From: Candidatus Micrarchaeia archaeon
Lineage (GTDB): Archaea; Micrarchaeota; Micrarchaeia; Anstonellales; JAHKLY01
NCBI GenBank assembly: GCA_041653315.1
Contig: JBAZFO010000001.1
Coordinates: forward strand, 1 to 43,644
Direction: 5' to 3'
DNA: 43,644 nucleotides
The notes below the pieces were generated by a model. That model ran no database searches, was not told where the DNA came from, and saw nothing but the letters and a program-made list of their open reading frames with translations. The translations under genes were made by a program, and so were the position numbers. Positions 8,785-18,293 of the stretch are shown here, piece by piece. Position 1 is the first letter of the stretch; each line of letters begins with the position of its first letter.

Positions 8785-9753
8785 ATGTTATTTATGTTAT
8801 TTGCTTTATTAGCAGTTTTTTTAACTGCATTTATAATTACTTTACTTGTTTCTCCCAGTATTATTAATAAAGAGATTGATGCAGGTATTGTAGGAAAAGA
8901 CATGCATAAATCAGGAAATGAAAAAGTCGCGAATATGGGGGGTTTTGCTGTTGTTATTGGGGTTGCAGCTGCAATTGTATTAGCTATTGGATTAAGAACA
9001 TTTTTTCATACTTCAATAAATTTAACAATAACATTAGCAGGATTAGTAACAATTTTATTAATTAATTTGATGGGAATTTTTGATGATTTATTTGAAATGA
9101 GACAATTAATTAAAGCTTTACTTCCTTTATTTGCTTCAATTCCTTTGATTGCTATAAGTGCAGGTTATACAATAATGGATGTACCATTTTTTGGGCCTAT
9201 GGATTTTGGCATAATTTATTTAATTGCTTTAATTCCTTTAGGGGTTGCAGTTGCTTCTAATTTAACAAATATGTTAGCAGGATTTAATGGAAATGAAGTA
9301 GGAATGGGAATTGTGATATTTTTAACTTCTTCATATATTGCATTTATGAATAATGAAGTAGAATCATTATTTATTTCAATTGCAATGTTAGGTGCTTTAA
9401 TTGCTTTTCTTAAATTTAATTGGTATCCAGCAAAAGCATTTCCTGGTGATGTTCTTAATTTAATGATTGGTGGAACATTAGCTGTAGTTGTAATAATAGG
9501 AAATTTTGAAAAAATTGGGTTTATTTTAATGATTCCTTATATTATTGATTGGTTTATTAAAGCTAAAAATAGATTTCCTAAATCATTTGCTGTTTATAAT
9601 TCGTCAGATGGAAAATTATATGCTCCTTCTGGAAAAACAAGAGGTTTAGCAGATTTACTTTTAAGAATTTCTGGAGGAATGAAAGAAACACATTTAACTT
9701 TAACACTAATATTTATAGAAATTATATTTGCAGTAATTGCATTATTAATTTAA
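8785..9753 (+). CDS. MraY/Alg7-like GlcNAc-1-phosphate (phospho-sugar) transferase
   Basis: 322-residue polytopic membrane enzyme of glycosyltransferase family 4 in the WecA/MraY/Alg7 superfamily, which moves a sugar-1-phosphate from a UDP-sugar to polyprenyl phosphate. Key motifs are visible: the cytoplasmic Asp pair in MGIFDDLFEMRQ, the Asn-rich NLTNMLAGFNGNEVG, and the AKAFPGDV segment with the catalytic-region Asp. The archaeal AglH/Alg7 type is the closest fit. It lies just after the 5S gene, and the next gene, a flippase, starts 14 bases after its stop. This would be the first step of lipid-linked glycan assembly that the AglB gene at 15017 completes. The ATG at 8797 is an alternative start. 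Confidence 0.88.
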   Translation: MLFMLFALLAVFLTAFIITLLVSPSIINKEIDAGIVGKDMHKSGNEKVANMGGFAVVIGVAAAIVLAIGLRTFFHTSINLTITLAGLVTILLINLMGIFDDLFEMRQLIKALLPLFASIPLIAISAGYTIMDVPFFGPMDFGIIYLIALIPLGVAVASNLTNMLAGFNGNEVGMGIVIFLTSSYIAFMNNEVESLFISIAMLGALIAFLKFNWYPAKAFPGDVLNLMIGGTLAVVVIIGNFEKIGFILMIPYIIDWFIKAKNRFPKSFAVYNSSDGKLYAPSGKTRGLADLLLRISGGMKETHLTLTLIFIEIIFAVIALLI

Positions 9754-9766
9754 AGGAAGAATTTAT

Positions 9767-11311
9767 ATGGTTCAAGATGAAGAAGAAAAATTAGATGTAG
9801 CTAAAACAGCAGCTAAAGGCGGAATTATAAATGTTATTTCAAGTTCATTAACAAAAATATTAGGTATTTTATTTTATTTTTTAATCTTAAGATTACTTCC
9901 TCCAGAAGAAGCTGGAATATTTTTTATAGGGTTTGCAATATTTGGATTCTCTCATGTAATATCAGGAATTGGCATTCCTATAAGTATCAATAGATTTATT
10001 CCATTATATTTAGGAAAGAACAAAGAAGAGTTAGTTGCACCTTTATTCAAAAAATTGGGTATTTATCTTTTAATTATTTCTCTAATTATTTGTTTTGGTT
10101 TAATAGTTTTTTCTCAACAAATCGCAGATTTATATGGGGAACCTGCTTTAAATTCATTAATTATTTTAGTAGCAATTACTACGCCTTTTATGATGTTTTT
10201 TGATTTTTTCTGTGGATTTTTAAGAGGAATAAAACATTTTGTTTCATTTGCTTTGATTGCTTCTTTTAAAAATATTATTCAATTTATTGTATTATTTACT
10301 TTAATATTTTTAATATCAAAAAATGCATATAATTCTTTTATTTCTATAACACTTTCAACAGCATTAAGTACAATAATAATTGGAATTTGGGCAATTATGC
10401 AATATAATAAATTTCCAAAAGGCGAAAAAATTGAAAATAAAGAAATGAAAGGAATTTTTTCTTATGGAATCCCTATGTATATCTCTTCCCTAGGCACATA
10501 TTTAAGTAATTGGACAGATACTTTAACATTGGGATTTTATTTAACAAGTCCAATAGTCGCTGCATATAATGCAATTGCATTAATTGCGAGAAATATTGGT
10601 CCTGTAGTTTCAATGCCTTTATCTCAAATCATACAACCTATGTTTGCAAATTTACATGGAAAAGGAGAAAAATCAGAAGAAAATTTTTTAGATTTAGCAC
10701 GATACTATGGAAAATGGGCTTTAATTTTAGGTTTGCCTGTTCTTATTGTATTTACTATTTTATCATATCAAATAATGCATATTGTTTTTCCTCAATATGA
10801 ATCTTATCATTGGTTATTATGGATAATGGGGCCTACATTTTTTATGACCTTAGTTGGCGCACCATATAGAGACGCTTTATGGGCTATTGGGCGCTCAGAT
10901 ATTTTTATGGCTTCATCTTTAATTATTGTTATACCAAATTTAGCGCTTAATATAATTTTAATACCAATTTATGGTGTTCTAGGCGCAGCAGTAGCAAGTT
11001 CAGCAACATATATAATTTCTCAAAGTTTATTTATCTACTACGGCTATAAGCGCGCAAAGGTAAGACCGCATGAATCAGTTCCTAAAATCTTTTTAATTGC
11101 TATATTAAGCGCGCTTGTGTTATTTTCCTATGCGCGCTATGCACAGGCAACATGGGAATTACCTAATGATTTATTATCTGGCTTTATATATTTAATAAAA
11201 ATAATCGCACCATATTTGATTTTATATGTTGCGCTTTTATATTTTGTGATAGGTATTAATAATATTGAAAAAAAACTAATATTTGGGATGATAAAAAGAA
11301 TAAAAAAATAA
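9767..11311 (+). CDS. Polysaccharide/lipid-linked oligosaccharide flippase (MVF/Wzx type)
   Basis: 514-residue protein with about 14 predicted membrane helices and the N-terminal signature of the PST/Wzx family (ISSSLTKILGILFYFLILR followed by the conserved LPPEEAGIFFIGF). An internal repeat-like pattern is typical of the MOP exporter superfamily. AAGGAAGA upstream serves as ribosome binding site. It would turn lipid-linked sugars from the cytosolic to the outer face of the membrane. Its position between a polyprenyl-phosphate sugar transferase and a methyltransferase, in the same locus as oligosaccharyltransferase, supports a role in N-glycan or surface polymer export. Confidence 0.9.
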   Translation: MVQDEEEKLDVAKTAAKGGIINVISSSLTKILGILFYFLILRLLPPEEAGIFFIGFAIFGFSHVISGIGIPISINRFIPLYLGKNKEELVAPLFKKLGIYLLIISLIICFGLIVFSQQIADLYGEPALNSLIILVAITTPFMMFFDFFCGFLRGIKHFVSFALIASFKNIIQFIVLFTLIFLISKNAYNSFISITLSTALSTIIIGIWAIMQYNKFPKGEKIENKEMKGIFSYGIPMYISSLGTYLSNWTDTLTLGFYLTSPIVAAYNAIALIARNIGPVVSMPLSQIIQPMFANLHGKGEKSEENFLDLARYYGKWALILGLPVLIVFTILSYQIMHIVFPQYESYHWLLWIMGPTFFMTLVGAPYRDALWAIGRSDIFMASSLIIVIPNLALNIILIPIYGVLGAAVASSATYIISQSLFIYYGYKRAKVRPHESVPKIFLIAILSALVLFSYARYAQATWELPNDLLSGFIYLIKIIAPYLILYVALLYFVIGINNIEKKLIFGMIKRIKK

Positions 11312-11322
11312 ATGGTGATTAA

Positions 11323-11931
11323 ATGGGAATAATAGAATATATAAAAAAAATAAGAAAAAAAATTATTATAGAAAAAGAAGATAAAGTAGCCTTTAATTTG
11401 TTTAATAATTGCGGAAAAATACTAGATGTAGGGACTGGAAATTGTGAATTTATTTCTTTAGATCCAAAGAGAATAGAAGGTATCGACATAAAACCAGAAT
11501 ATGGAAGAGAACGGGGATTTAATATAAAAAAAGGTAGCTGTTTAAAATTACCTTATAAAGATAAAAGTTTTGATGGTGTTCACTGTTCTCATGTTATTGA
11601 ACATCTAACTCCAAAAGAATTAAGTATCTGTTTAAGCGAATTTGACAGAATTTTAAAAATTGGTGGTATTTTGACAATCCGTTCTCCCTTATTTAATCAA
11701 AAATTTTATTTAACTCCAGACCATATACGCCCCTACCCCCCTAACTCTCTTGAGTTAATATTATGTAATAACACAGGTCTTCCTTTTTATTTTAATTTAC
11801 AAAAATATAAAACAATAAAAATACGTTATCGTTTAGATTTTGGGGATTTTAGATTTTGGGAAACAGGATACATTGGATTACCAATTTTATTTAGTGGATA
11901 TTTAATATCTTTTGAAAAAATAAAACAATAA
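11323..11931 (+). CDS. SAM-dependent methyltransferase (Methyltransf_11 type)
   Basis: 202 residues with a class I methyltransferase core. Motif I is GKILDVGTGNCEFISL, the acidic post-I residue lies in IEGIDIKPEY, and motif IV is FDGVHCSHVIEHL. A GGTGAT ribosome binding site precedes the ATG at the proper distance, and the gene follows the flippase by 11 bases. Methyltransferases of this kind in glycan clusters often modify sugars or quinone-like carriers, but the substrate is not evident. The C-terminal half is less conserved and may hold the acceptor site. The gene converges with wecB; the 76-base AT-rich gap holds no hairpin that I can see. Confidence 0.85.
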   Translation: MGIIEYIKKIRKKIIIEKEDKVAFNLFNNCGKILDVGTGNCEFISLDPKRIEGIDIKPEYGRERGFNIKKGSCLKLPYKDKSFDGVHCSHVIEHLTPKELSICLSEFDRILKIGGILTIRSPLFNQKFYLTPDHIRPYPPNSLELILCNNTGLPFYFNLQKYKTIKIRYRLDFGDFRFWETGYIGLPILFSGYLISFEKIKQ

Positions 11932-12007
11932 TCTACTAAATTAATAAAATAAATAAACACATAATGGTCTTTAATTAAATTATAAAAGAGATTTTTGTTA
12001 TGGCAAA

Positions 12008-13114
12008 TTAAATACTCTTTAATACGTTGATAATTCTTCTACTAGTTTTTCCTTCCCAATATCTTGGTATTGTTCCTTTTTTTATATTTCCATTTATTAT
12101 TTTTATAGACTCTTCAATAATTTTATTTTTATCTAAATAAACCATTGTGTTTGTTCCGATCTTGATTGTAATCGGTCTTTCTGTTTCTGTGCGCATTGTT
12201 AAACAAGGTATACTTAAATACGTTGTTTCTTCTTGTATACCCCCAGAATCAGTTAATACAAATTTAGAATTATATACTAAACATAAAAAATCTAGATAAC
12301 CTAATGATTTTGTTAAAATAATCCCTGGTAATTCAGTATATCTTATAAAACCAAATTTTTCTAGTTGGAATTTTGTTCTTGGGTGAAGAGACCATACAAT
12401 TTTAATATGGTTTTGAACTTCTTTAATACTTTCTAATAAATTTTTAAGAACCTCTTTATTTTCAATGTTTTCAACTCTATGTAATGTTAAAACACAGTAT
12501 TCTTTTTTATTTAAATTGAGATTTTCTAAAATTTTACTTTTTTTTGCTTCTGAAAGTTTAAGAACTAATGAATCAATCATTATATTACCAACAAAAAAGA
12601 TTTTGTTTTGTTGTATTCCTTCTTTTTTAAGATTTACCAACGCATCTTCTTCTGTAACAAAGAGAAAATCAGATATTTTATCAGTATATACTCTATTAAA
12701 TTCTTCTGGCATTTTTTTATTATTACTTCTTAATCCCGCTTCAACATGAGCAACTTTGATACCAACAAGTTTTGCTACTAAAGCACAATACAAAGTAGAT
12801 GTAACATCCCCAACAACTACAACCACATCTGGTTTTGTTTTAATATAAAACAGTATTAATCTAGGAAATTCCTTTAAAAAACCAAAAAATTTCCAAATTT
12901 TGTTTGTTTGATTCCCATTACTAATATTAAGATTTATCGTTGGTTTTGGAATATCTAAATCTTTAAAAAAATAATCAGACATCTCAATATCACTGTGCTG
13001 ACCTGTGTGAATTAAAATATATTTAATATCTCTATGCTTTTTAACTTCATTAATTAATGGTGCAATTTTCATAAAATTTGGTCTTGTACCCGCAATTAAA
13101 CATATTTTTTTCAT
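12008..13114 (-). CDS. wecB: UDP-N-acetylglucosamine 2-epimerase
   Basis: 368 residues. It interconverts UDP-GlcNAc and UDP-ManNAc, supplying ManNAc-type sugars for glycans. Signature segments are present: IAGTRPNFMKIAPLI at the start, HTGQH, VVVVGDVTSTLYCALVA, HVEAGLRS, PEEFNR, and LTDSGGIQEE with the catalytic-region acidic residues and TMRTETERP. Length and motif order agree with the family. The start overlaps the end of the upstream methyltransferase by four bases (ATGA), so the two are translated together. It lies on the strand opposite the flanking glycosyltransferases but within the same surface-glycan locus. Confidence 0.95.
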   Translation of the reverse strand: MKKICLIAGTRPNFMKIAPLINEVKKHRDIKYILIHTGQHSDIEMSDYFFKDLDIPKPTINLNISNGNQTNKIWKFFGFLKEFPRLILFYIKTKPDVVVVVGDVTSTLYCALVAKLVGIKVAHVEAGLRSNNKKMPEEFNRVYTDKISDFLFVTEEDALVNLKKEGIQQNKIFFVGNIMIDSLVLKLSEAKKSKILENLNLNKKEYCVLTLHRVENIENKEVLKNLLESIKEVQNHIKIVWSLHPRTKFQLEKFGFIRYTELPGIILTKSLGYLDFLCLVYNSKFVLTDSGGIQEETTYLSIPCLTMRTETERPITIKIGTNTMVYLDKNKIIEESIKIINGNIKKGTIPRYWEGKTSRRIINVLKSI

Positions 13115-13779
13115 TGTTGCACCTTTTTTTCCAAAATAAAAAAATAATGGTATGGATTTAACGAATTTCTATATTCCTCTAAAATTATAAAATGTTTTTT
13201 AATTGTAGATAGTACCTTTGATTTTGGATAATCTCTTAGTCCCATTTCCCAATAATGTTCTTTTGTATTTGGAGACTTTTTAAAAAGTGGAAGATATACA
13301 CAAAAACCAAGAAAAGATTTTTTAAAAATTTTTTCTAATCTAGGAAATTTTATATTAAAACTTAGATAAATTGTTGAAAATGGAATAGCTATAATTACAT
13401 ATTTTTTAGAAACTCTTGATAATTCAGATAATGCCTTATCAACATCAAACCAAGGTATATGTTCCAAAATTTCACAAGCAAGAATTAAATCAAAAGAATT
13501 CTCTTTTAAAGGTAATTCCCTTATATCTGCAAGGATATCTGGGTATAAATTTCTATTAAAATCACAAGATTTTATATCAAACCCTTCTCGTTTTAAATAA
13601 TCAAAAACCAATTTATTTCCTATTCCTATCTCTAGGATTTTTTTAACACCTTCTAATTGTTTAGTAAAAAATATCTGATTAAAATAAGAAATAAAACGTG
13701 GAAGTGTATCATAATTTTCAAAATAAAATTCTTTAATATACTCTTTTTCCCCTGTTATTGTCTTCTCTTTAGTATCCAT
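13111..13779 (-). CDS. SAM-dependent methyltransferase
   Basis: 222 residues, class I methyltransferase fold. Motif I is VKKILEIGIGNKLVFDYL, with a following acidic residue in DIKSCDFNRN. Motif IV is FDLILACEILEHIPW, and a Lys-rich segment KKYVIIAIP is typical of small-molecule or sugar methyltransferases. The stop overlaps the wecB start by four bases. Together with the methyltransferase at 11323 it gives this glycan locus two distinct methylation enzymes; the two share little beyond the core motifs. The acceptor is unknown. The upstream region (13780-13875) is AT-rich and shared with a divergent glycosyltransferase gene. Confidence 0.85.
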   Translation of the reverse strand: MDTKEKTITGEKEYIKEFYFENYDTLPRFISYFNQIFFTKQLEGVKKILEIGIGNKLVFDYLKREGFDIKSCDFNRNLYPDILADIRELPLKENSFDLILACEILEHIPWFDVDKALSELSRVSKKYVIIAIPFSTIYLSFNIKFPRLEKIFKKSFLGFCVYLPLFKKSPNTKEHYWEMGLRDYPKSKVLSTIKKHFIILEEYRNSLNPYHYFFILEKKVQQ

Positions 13780-13875
13780 ACAAAAATATATTTACTAAAG
13801 TTTTTAAGTATATGTAAATTTTATTTCTCTTTGTCAGATAAAAAGATTTAAAACTTCAGAGGATGTATTTTATAT

Positions 13876-15030
13876 ATGAAAATTTTGGTTTTAGCATATC
13901 ATTTTCCACCAATTGTCGCTTCAGTTAATCGTACCTTAAATATAGTAAATGAGTTATCTAAAAAACATGAGGTAATAGTTATAAGTGCTAAGAAAACAAA
14001 TTTAGATTATGTTGATGAAACTATTAAAATTCCAAATGAGATACAAGTTATGAGAACATTTAATAAAAATAATTCTATTACTCAAATTTTAACTAGAATA
14101 ATAAAAATTCTTCCAGATGGAGAATTATGGTCAATATTTGTAGGAAAAGAAGTAGAAAGAATATGTAATGAATTTAAACCAGATATAATCTATTCTTCAA
14201 TTAAACCAGGGTATATTAGTATTATATCATATAATATATTTAAAAAAATGCATATTCCATATATTTTAGACTATCGTGATCCTTGGGAACCTCCGCATTT
14301 ATTTAAAAAAATGCATATAGAAGCACTTCAAAATGCAAAGGCCATTATAACAGTGACAGAAGGATATAAAGATACTATTAAAAAACAATGTAAAAGAACA
14401 GATATTAAAGTAATTGAAGGAGGAATATCAATAGAAGAATTAAATAACATAAAATCAAAAAAAAATAATGATAATTTATTTCATATAGTCTATGCAGGGG
14501 CTATTACGCCAAGACATAAAATTGATATATTATTAGATTCAGTTGGTACTTTATCTAAAAATGATAAAAATCAAATTGTTATAGATATCATAGGGAAATC
14601 AAGAAGTTTTTATTTCTATTATGAATATCTACTTAAACAAAAAGCAAAAAAATATAAATTAAATATAAATTTCTTTGGCTATTTATCAAAAGACCAAACT
14701 TATTCTATGATTAAAAATGCAGATTTAGCATATAATGGACAAGGATTTGTATTTTCAAATGCAATTGGAGGTAAAACGTATGAATACATTGGACTAGAGA
14801 TTCCATTGCTCATTTTATCAAAAAAAAATAATGAATTATCTAATTTTGTTAAATATAATAATATTGGAATTATTGCATACTCAGAAAAAGAATTAACCAA
14901 AAAAATTGAAGAAGTTTTAAATAAAAAAATAAATTTAAAAGAATTTAAAAAGAATGAAAGAAAAATTAAAAAAGACTTTTCATGGGAAAAAATATGTAAA
15001 AAATTAGAAAAAATAATTACTTCTTCTTAA
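13876..15030 (+). CDS. GT4-like glycosyltransferase (WcaI type)
   Basis: 384 residues with the GT-B architecture. The N-terminal MKILVLAYHFPPIVAS, with the HFPP turn, is typical of WcaI-like GT4 enzymes. DILDYRDPWEPP-like residues (ILDYRDPWEPP) are conserved in that subfamily. The C-terminal half has FHIVYAGAITPRHK and a segment NAIGGKTYEYIGLEIPLLIL in place of the usual E-x7-E. It is transcribed away from wecB and the methyltransferase, and its last 14 bases overlap the convergent aglB gene. It should add a sugar to the lipid-linked glycan on the cytosolic side; donor and acceptor are not shown. Confidence 0.87.
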   Translation: MKILVLAYHFPPIVASVNRTLNIVNELSKKHEVIVISAKKTNLDYVDETIKIPNEIQVMRTFNKNNSITQILTRIIKILPDGELWSIFVGKEVERICNEFKPDIIYSSIKPGYISIISYNIFKKMHIPYILDYRDPWEPPHLFKKMHIEALQNAKAIITVTEGYKDTIKKQCKRTDIKVIEGGISIEELNNIKSKKNNDNLFHIVYAGAITPRHKIDILLDSVGTLSKNDKNQIVIDIIGKSRSFYFYYEYLLKQKAKKYKLNINFFGYLSKDQTYSMIKNADLAYNGQGFVFSNAIGGKTYEYIGLEIPLLILSKKNNELSNFVKYNNIGIIAYSEKELTKKIEEVLNKKINLKEFKKNERKIKKDFSWEKICKKLEKIITSS

Positions 15031-18001
15031 ATATCTTAACATTTCCATTATCATAAACTTTTTCAAAGCCCTCTAATTCATCTAAAATAAATGCTTTGTA
15101 AAGATTTGAATCATAAAAACTTTCTACTCTATTTTCCCAATTGTTTATTGTTATGGTATTATTTTGCGCATCTGTAATTGTATAATTTTCATCCATATAA
15201 ATAACTGTTGCTTTTAATACTACATCTCCTTTTGTTGAATATATTGTTCCTTGTGGCTGTAATATCCCTCCTTGTATAATTAAATTACCTTCATCATCTT
15301 TTTTATCTAAGAAATACATAACTCCTTTTTCAGATATACAATATTTTTTATCTGTTAAATAAGCACGGTATTGTTGAGTGCCTTCTTGGGTTTGAACAAC
15401 TGTTAAGCCCCCATAATACCCAATTGTTCCTTTTTTATTTTCTTCATATGAAATAGTACAGATTTCAGTTAAATCTGGTTCTGTTGGAAGATATACTTCT
15501 TCCCATAGATTATTTTGTTCGCATTCAGATTGGCCTGGATCATTTAATACTGTTGTTTCATTTAAATAAGCACAACCTAAGTAATTTAAAGCCCCATATT
15601 TTCCCCCAAAAGAACTTCCACTTAATAATAATTCTGAATCAAATAATGCATATTCAGAACCATAATCTTTCATAGTATTAATAAGATCTGTTTCATTTCC
15701 ATGTAAATAAGCAAATGCAGTTCTTTCAATCATCTCATGAGAACTATGTTCATTTCTTAAAACAGTATTCCTTTCTCCAAAGAAATTAATCCAGTGTCCA
15801 TAATCCCACCAAGAGATAATTCTTGTTGAATCCGTATTAGGTGTTTCTTCTGAGATCCATTCCATTGAACTTATCCAATAATCAGCGATTTTAGAACATT
15901 TTAAAGAAGCACCAATTTGTCTTGCATTTGAAATAGTTTGATTTCCTAATATTTCTTCTTCAGAAAATATAGAATATAAACAAAGTTGTTGATTATATCT
16001 ATTATTTATTGATGAATTCCAATGATTTTTATTTAAAACTGCATTACATAAATTTTGATCTCCTGTTTTATCACATAATCTTTCAAATTTTTCCATTAAT
16101 GCTTCTGGATTATCTTGATATCTTGTTTCTAATGATACAGATAAAACTGATTGCGCCATTGTTGGATTATCTGGTAAAAATGAAAAAAATTCTGAGACAA
16201 CAAATAAGGATGCAATTATTAAAATTAATAATTTAGCATAATATTTTCCTTCTTTGCTTTTGAAGAATTTATCAAACACTTTACAAATAAAAGCAAAAGT
16301 CCAAACAGCAGCAATAACAACTGCTAATGATAAATAAATAGAATATTTTGCTTTATTCAATCCAACATATGAAATTGGAAATATAAATAAAAATAATAAG
16401 AAAAATAAACTAATATGTTTTTTTGTCTTAATATTTTCATATAATTCATAAATAAATGCTAATAATGCACCAAATAAAAATATTAATGTAAATCCACCAT
16501 TTTTAAAAGAAGTCTCTAATAAAGGTAAATCAAACACGTGTTTAAATAAAACATCAAATGCCCTAAATATATAATTTATCCAGCAAAAGAAACTACCTAA
16601 TGATAAATCTGCTCCTTTTTGACATGAACCAAAATCAGCACCTATTGCACCTAAATAACCTTCAAAAGATATTCCTGCTGATGCTTGTTCTTGAATTGTT
16701 TTCCATAAAGGAGAATCATAAGTTGCTTGTCTTAAAAATCCTTCTCCTAATGATTTTAAAATATCTGAAGTAAAAGGCAAAAAGAATAAAATAAAAATTA
16801 AAATAAAAATACCAATTGGAATTACTATCCTTTTTAAATTATTTAATTTTACTTTTAATAATGAGTGATATAAAATATAAGAAACCACTAAAGCCCCAAT
16901 TGATAAAATTGTACCTGTATCTTTTATTCCTTTAACTATATTTCCAAATCTATAATAATTATATAATAAAACAGAGATTAAAATAAATAAAACTAAAATT
17001 CCCATTGATTTTATAAATTCATATAATTCATCTTTTTGATTATGTATAAAATATAACATTGATTGTAAAACAAAAAATCCAGCAAATACTAGATAAACAA
17101 CTGTTAATGAAGTTGCACCTAAAATAACTGTTGAAGCTGCTAATCCTGCTAAAACAAATAATTTCTTTTGTTTCTCTTTAAGAGCTAAAACTAAAGTAGC
17201 TAAAAAGAAAAACATTGCAAAAAGAGCCATTGGCTGTGCTTCTGAAACACCAGCAGCCATTTTCATTATTGTTGAAGGTAAAAAAGCCATTAAACCTGCT
17301 GCTACTAAACCCCAATTATTTCCAAATTCTTTTTTACAAAACAAATAAGCGCAAAATACTAATAATCCTGCTACTAATGGGGGATAAAATGAACAAATAA
17401 CAGATAATAAATAATTATCATAAACGCCTCCTTGTGTATATAAGGAATACCAAGAAGCTTCTATAAATTGCAAAACTGGAACAGATCTATGTGAACTTTC
17501 AACCAAAGGATACCAAGCAGTAGTATCAGTTAAAGGAACAGAACCTTCCGTTAAAATCTGCTGTGTCCCATACATATACCAATAGGGATCTAATTCTTGA
17601 TAAATTGGAGAATAAGATTGAACTCTTATAAAGAATGCTAAAAATATAAAAATCAATAAAAGCGCATAACCAATATATTTCCAATAATCTTCTTTAATTT
17701 CTTTTATATTTGGCATTTTAAGGTCTTCCCAAGCTTTTTCTTTATAAGTCCAAACAGCGCCTATTATAGTTATAATTAATATTGCGCTTAAAGCAAGCAT
17801 AAAGGAAAAATCAATTCCTATTAAAGATAATAAAAATAATACAAACGCAGGTAATACCATACCTAAAATAAATCCTAAAAATAATTTTTCTAATAAATTT
17901 AAATTAACCTTTTTGAAAAAAGGTAATGCAATTAAAGTGCCTGGAATAAAAGCTGAAAAAAATATTATTAATAATAAACTTATTGGATCAAATGTAAACA
18001 T
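15017..18001 (-). CDS. aglB: Oligosaccharyltransferase AglB (STT3 family)
   Basis: 994 residues, the usual length for archaeal AglB. It transfers a lipid-linked glycan to Asn in N-x-S/T sequons outside the cell. The N-terminal half has about 13 membrane helices. The first extracellular loop carries the metal-binding QELDPYWYMYG at about residues 133-143. The soluble C-terminal half contains the signature SWWDYGHWINFFGERN at about residue 730. A second acidic loop lies among the helices. It is the end point of the pathway encoded by the neighbouring transferase, flippase and glycosyltransferase genes. Start ATG 18001 is preceded by AAGGGAGGTTAG, a strong ribosome binding site. Confidence 0.95.
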   Translation of the reverse strand: MFTFDPISLLLIIFFSAFIPGTLIALPFFKKVNLNLLEKLFLGFILGMVLPAFVLFLLSLIGIDFSFMLALSAILIITIIGAVWTYKEKAWEDLKMPNIKEIKEDYWKYIGYALLLIFIFLAFFIRVQSYSPIYQELDPYWYMYGTQQILTEGSVPLTDTTAWYPLVESSHRSVPVLQFIEASWYSLYTQGGVYDNYLLSVICSFYPPLVAGLLVFCAYLFCKKEFGNNWGLVAAGLMAFLPSTIMKMAAGVSEAQPMALFAMFFFLATLVLALKEKQKKLFVLAGLAASTVILGATSLTVVYLVFAGFFVLQSMLYFIHNQKDELYEFIKSMGILVLFILISVLLYNYYRFGNIVKGIKDTGTILSIGALVVSYILYHSLLKVKLNNLKRIVIPIGIFILIFILFFLPFTSDILKSLGEGFLRQATYDSPLWKTIQEQASAGISFEGYLGAIGADFGSCQKGADLSLGSFFCWINYIFRAFDVLFKHVFDLPLLETSFKNGGFTLIFLFGALLAFIYELYENIKTKKHISLFFLLFLFIFPISYVGLNKAKYSIYLSLAVVIAAVWTFAFICKVFDKFFKSKEGKYYAKLLILIIASLFVVSEFFSFLPDNPTMAQSVLSVSLETRYQDNPEALMEKFERLCDKTGDQNLCNAVLNKNHWNSSINNRYNQQLCLYSIFSEEEILGNQTISNARQIGASLKCSKIADYWISSMEWISEETPNTDSTRIISWWDYGHWINFFGERNTVLRNEHSSHEMIERTAFAYLHGNETDLINTMKDYGSEYALFDSELLLSGSSFGGKYGALNYLGCAYLNETTVLNDPGQSECEQNNLWEEVYLPTEPDLTEICTISYEENKKGTIGYYGGLTVVQTQEGTQQYRAYLTDKKYCISEKGVMYFLDKKDDEGNLIIQGGILQPQGTIYSTKGDVVLKATVIYMDENYTITDAQNNTITINNWENRVESFYDSNLYKAFILDELEGFEKVYDNGNVKIFKKK

Positions 18002-18144
18002 ATTCTAACCTCCCTTATAAATTACTATTATTCTTAAATTAAACAATATTTATAAATATAACTAAAAACAAGAATATCTTAATAATATAATTGTGGGAGA
18101 TATTAAAATAATAAAATCCTCCTTTTTTAATTAGAATATCTTAT

Positions 18145-18208
18145 CAAAATAACTCCTTTATGATGGAGATAACTAACAAAATAACTCCTTTATGATGGAG
18201 ATAATTAG
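18145..18208. repeat. Two tandem 32-bp repeats, candidate operator
   Basis: Two copies of a 32-bp unit (18145-18176 and 18177-18208) differ at only two positions. Each holds the imperfect inverted repeat CTCC-tttatgat-GGAG. They sit in the 292-base gap between divergent aglB and the AbiEi-like gene. The 32-bp spacing is about three helical turns, so two protein dimers would bind the same DNA face. AbiEi antitoxins are known to repress their own promoters by binding inverted repeats, which makes this a plausible autoregulatory operator. The remainder of the gap is AT-rich with no other recognisable element. Confidence 0.7.
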
Positions 18209-18293
18209 TTTTTATTTAATTTGATTGTTTATCATATACAATTTTGTATATTATAGATAACTATTTTAAACTTTTAGGTTAATAATTAAATAT

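Noticed and set aside
18145..18208. Short tandem repeats as a CRISPR array
   Set aside because: The two 32-bp units are directly adjacent with no spacers, and no cas genes are present.
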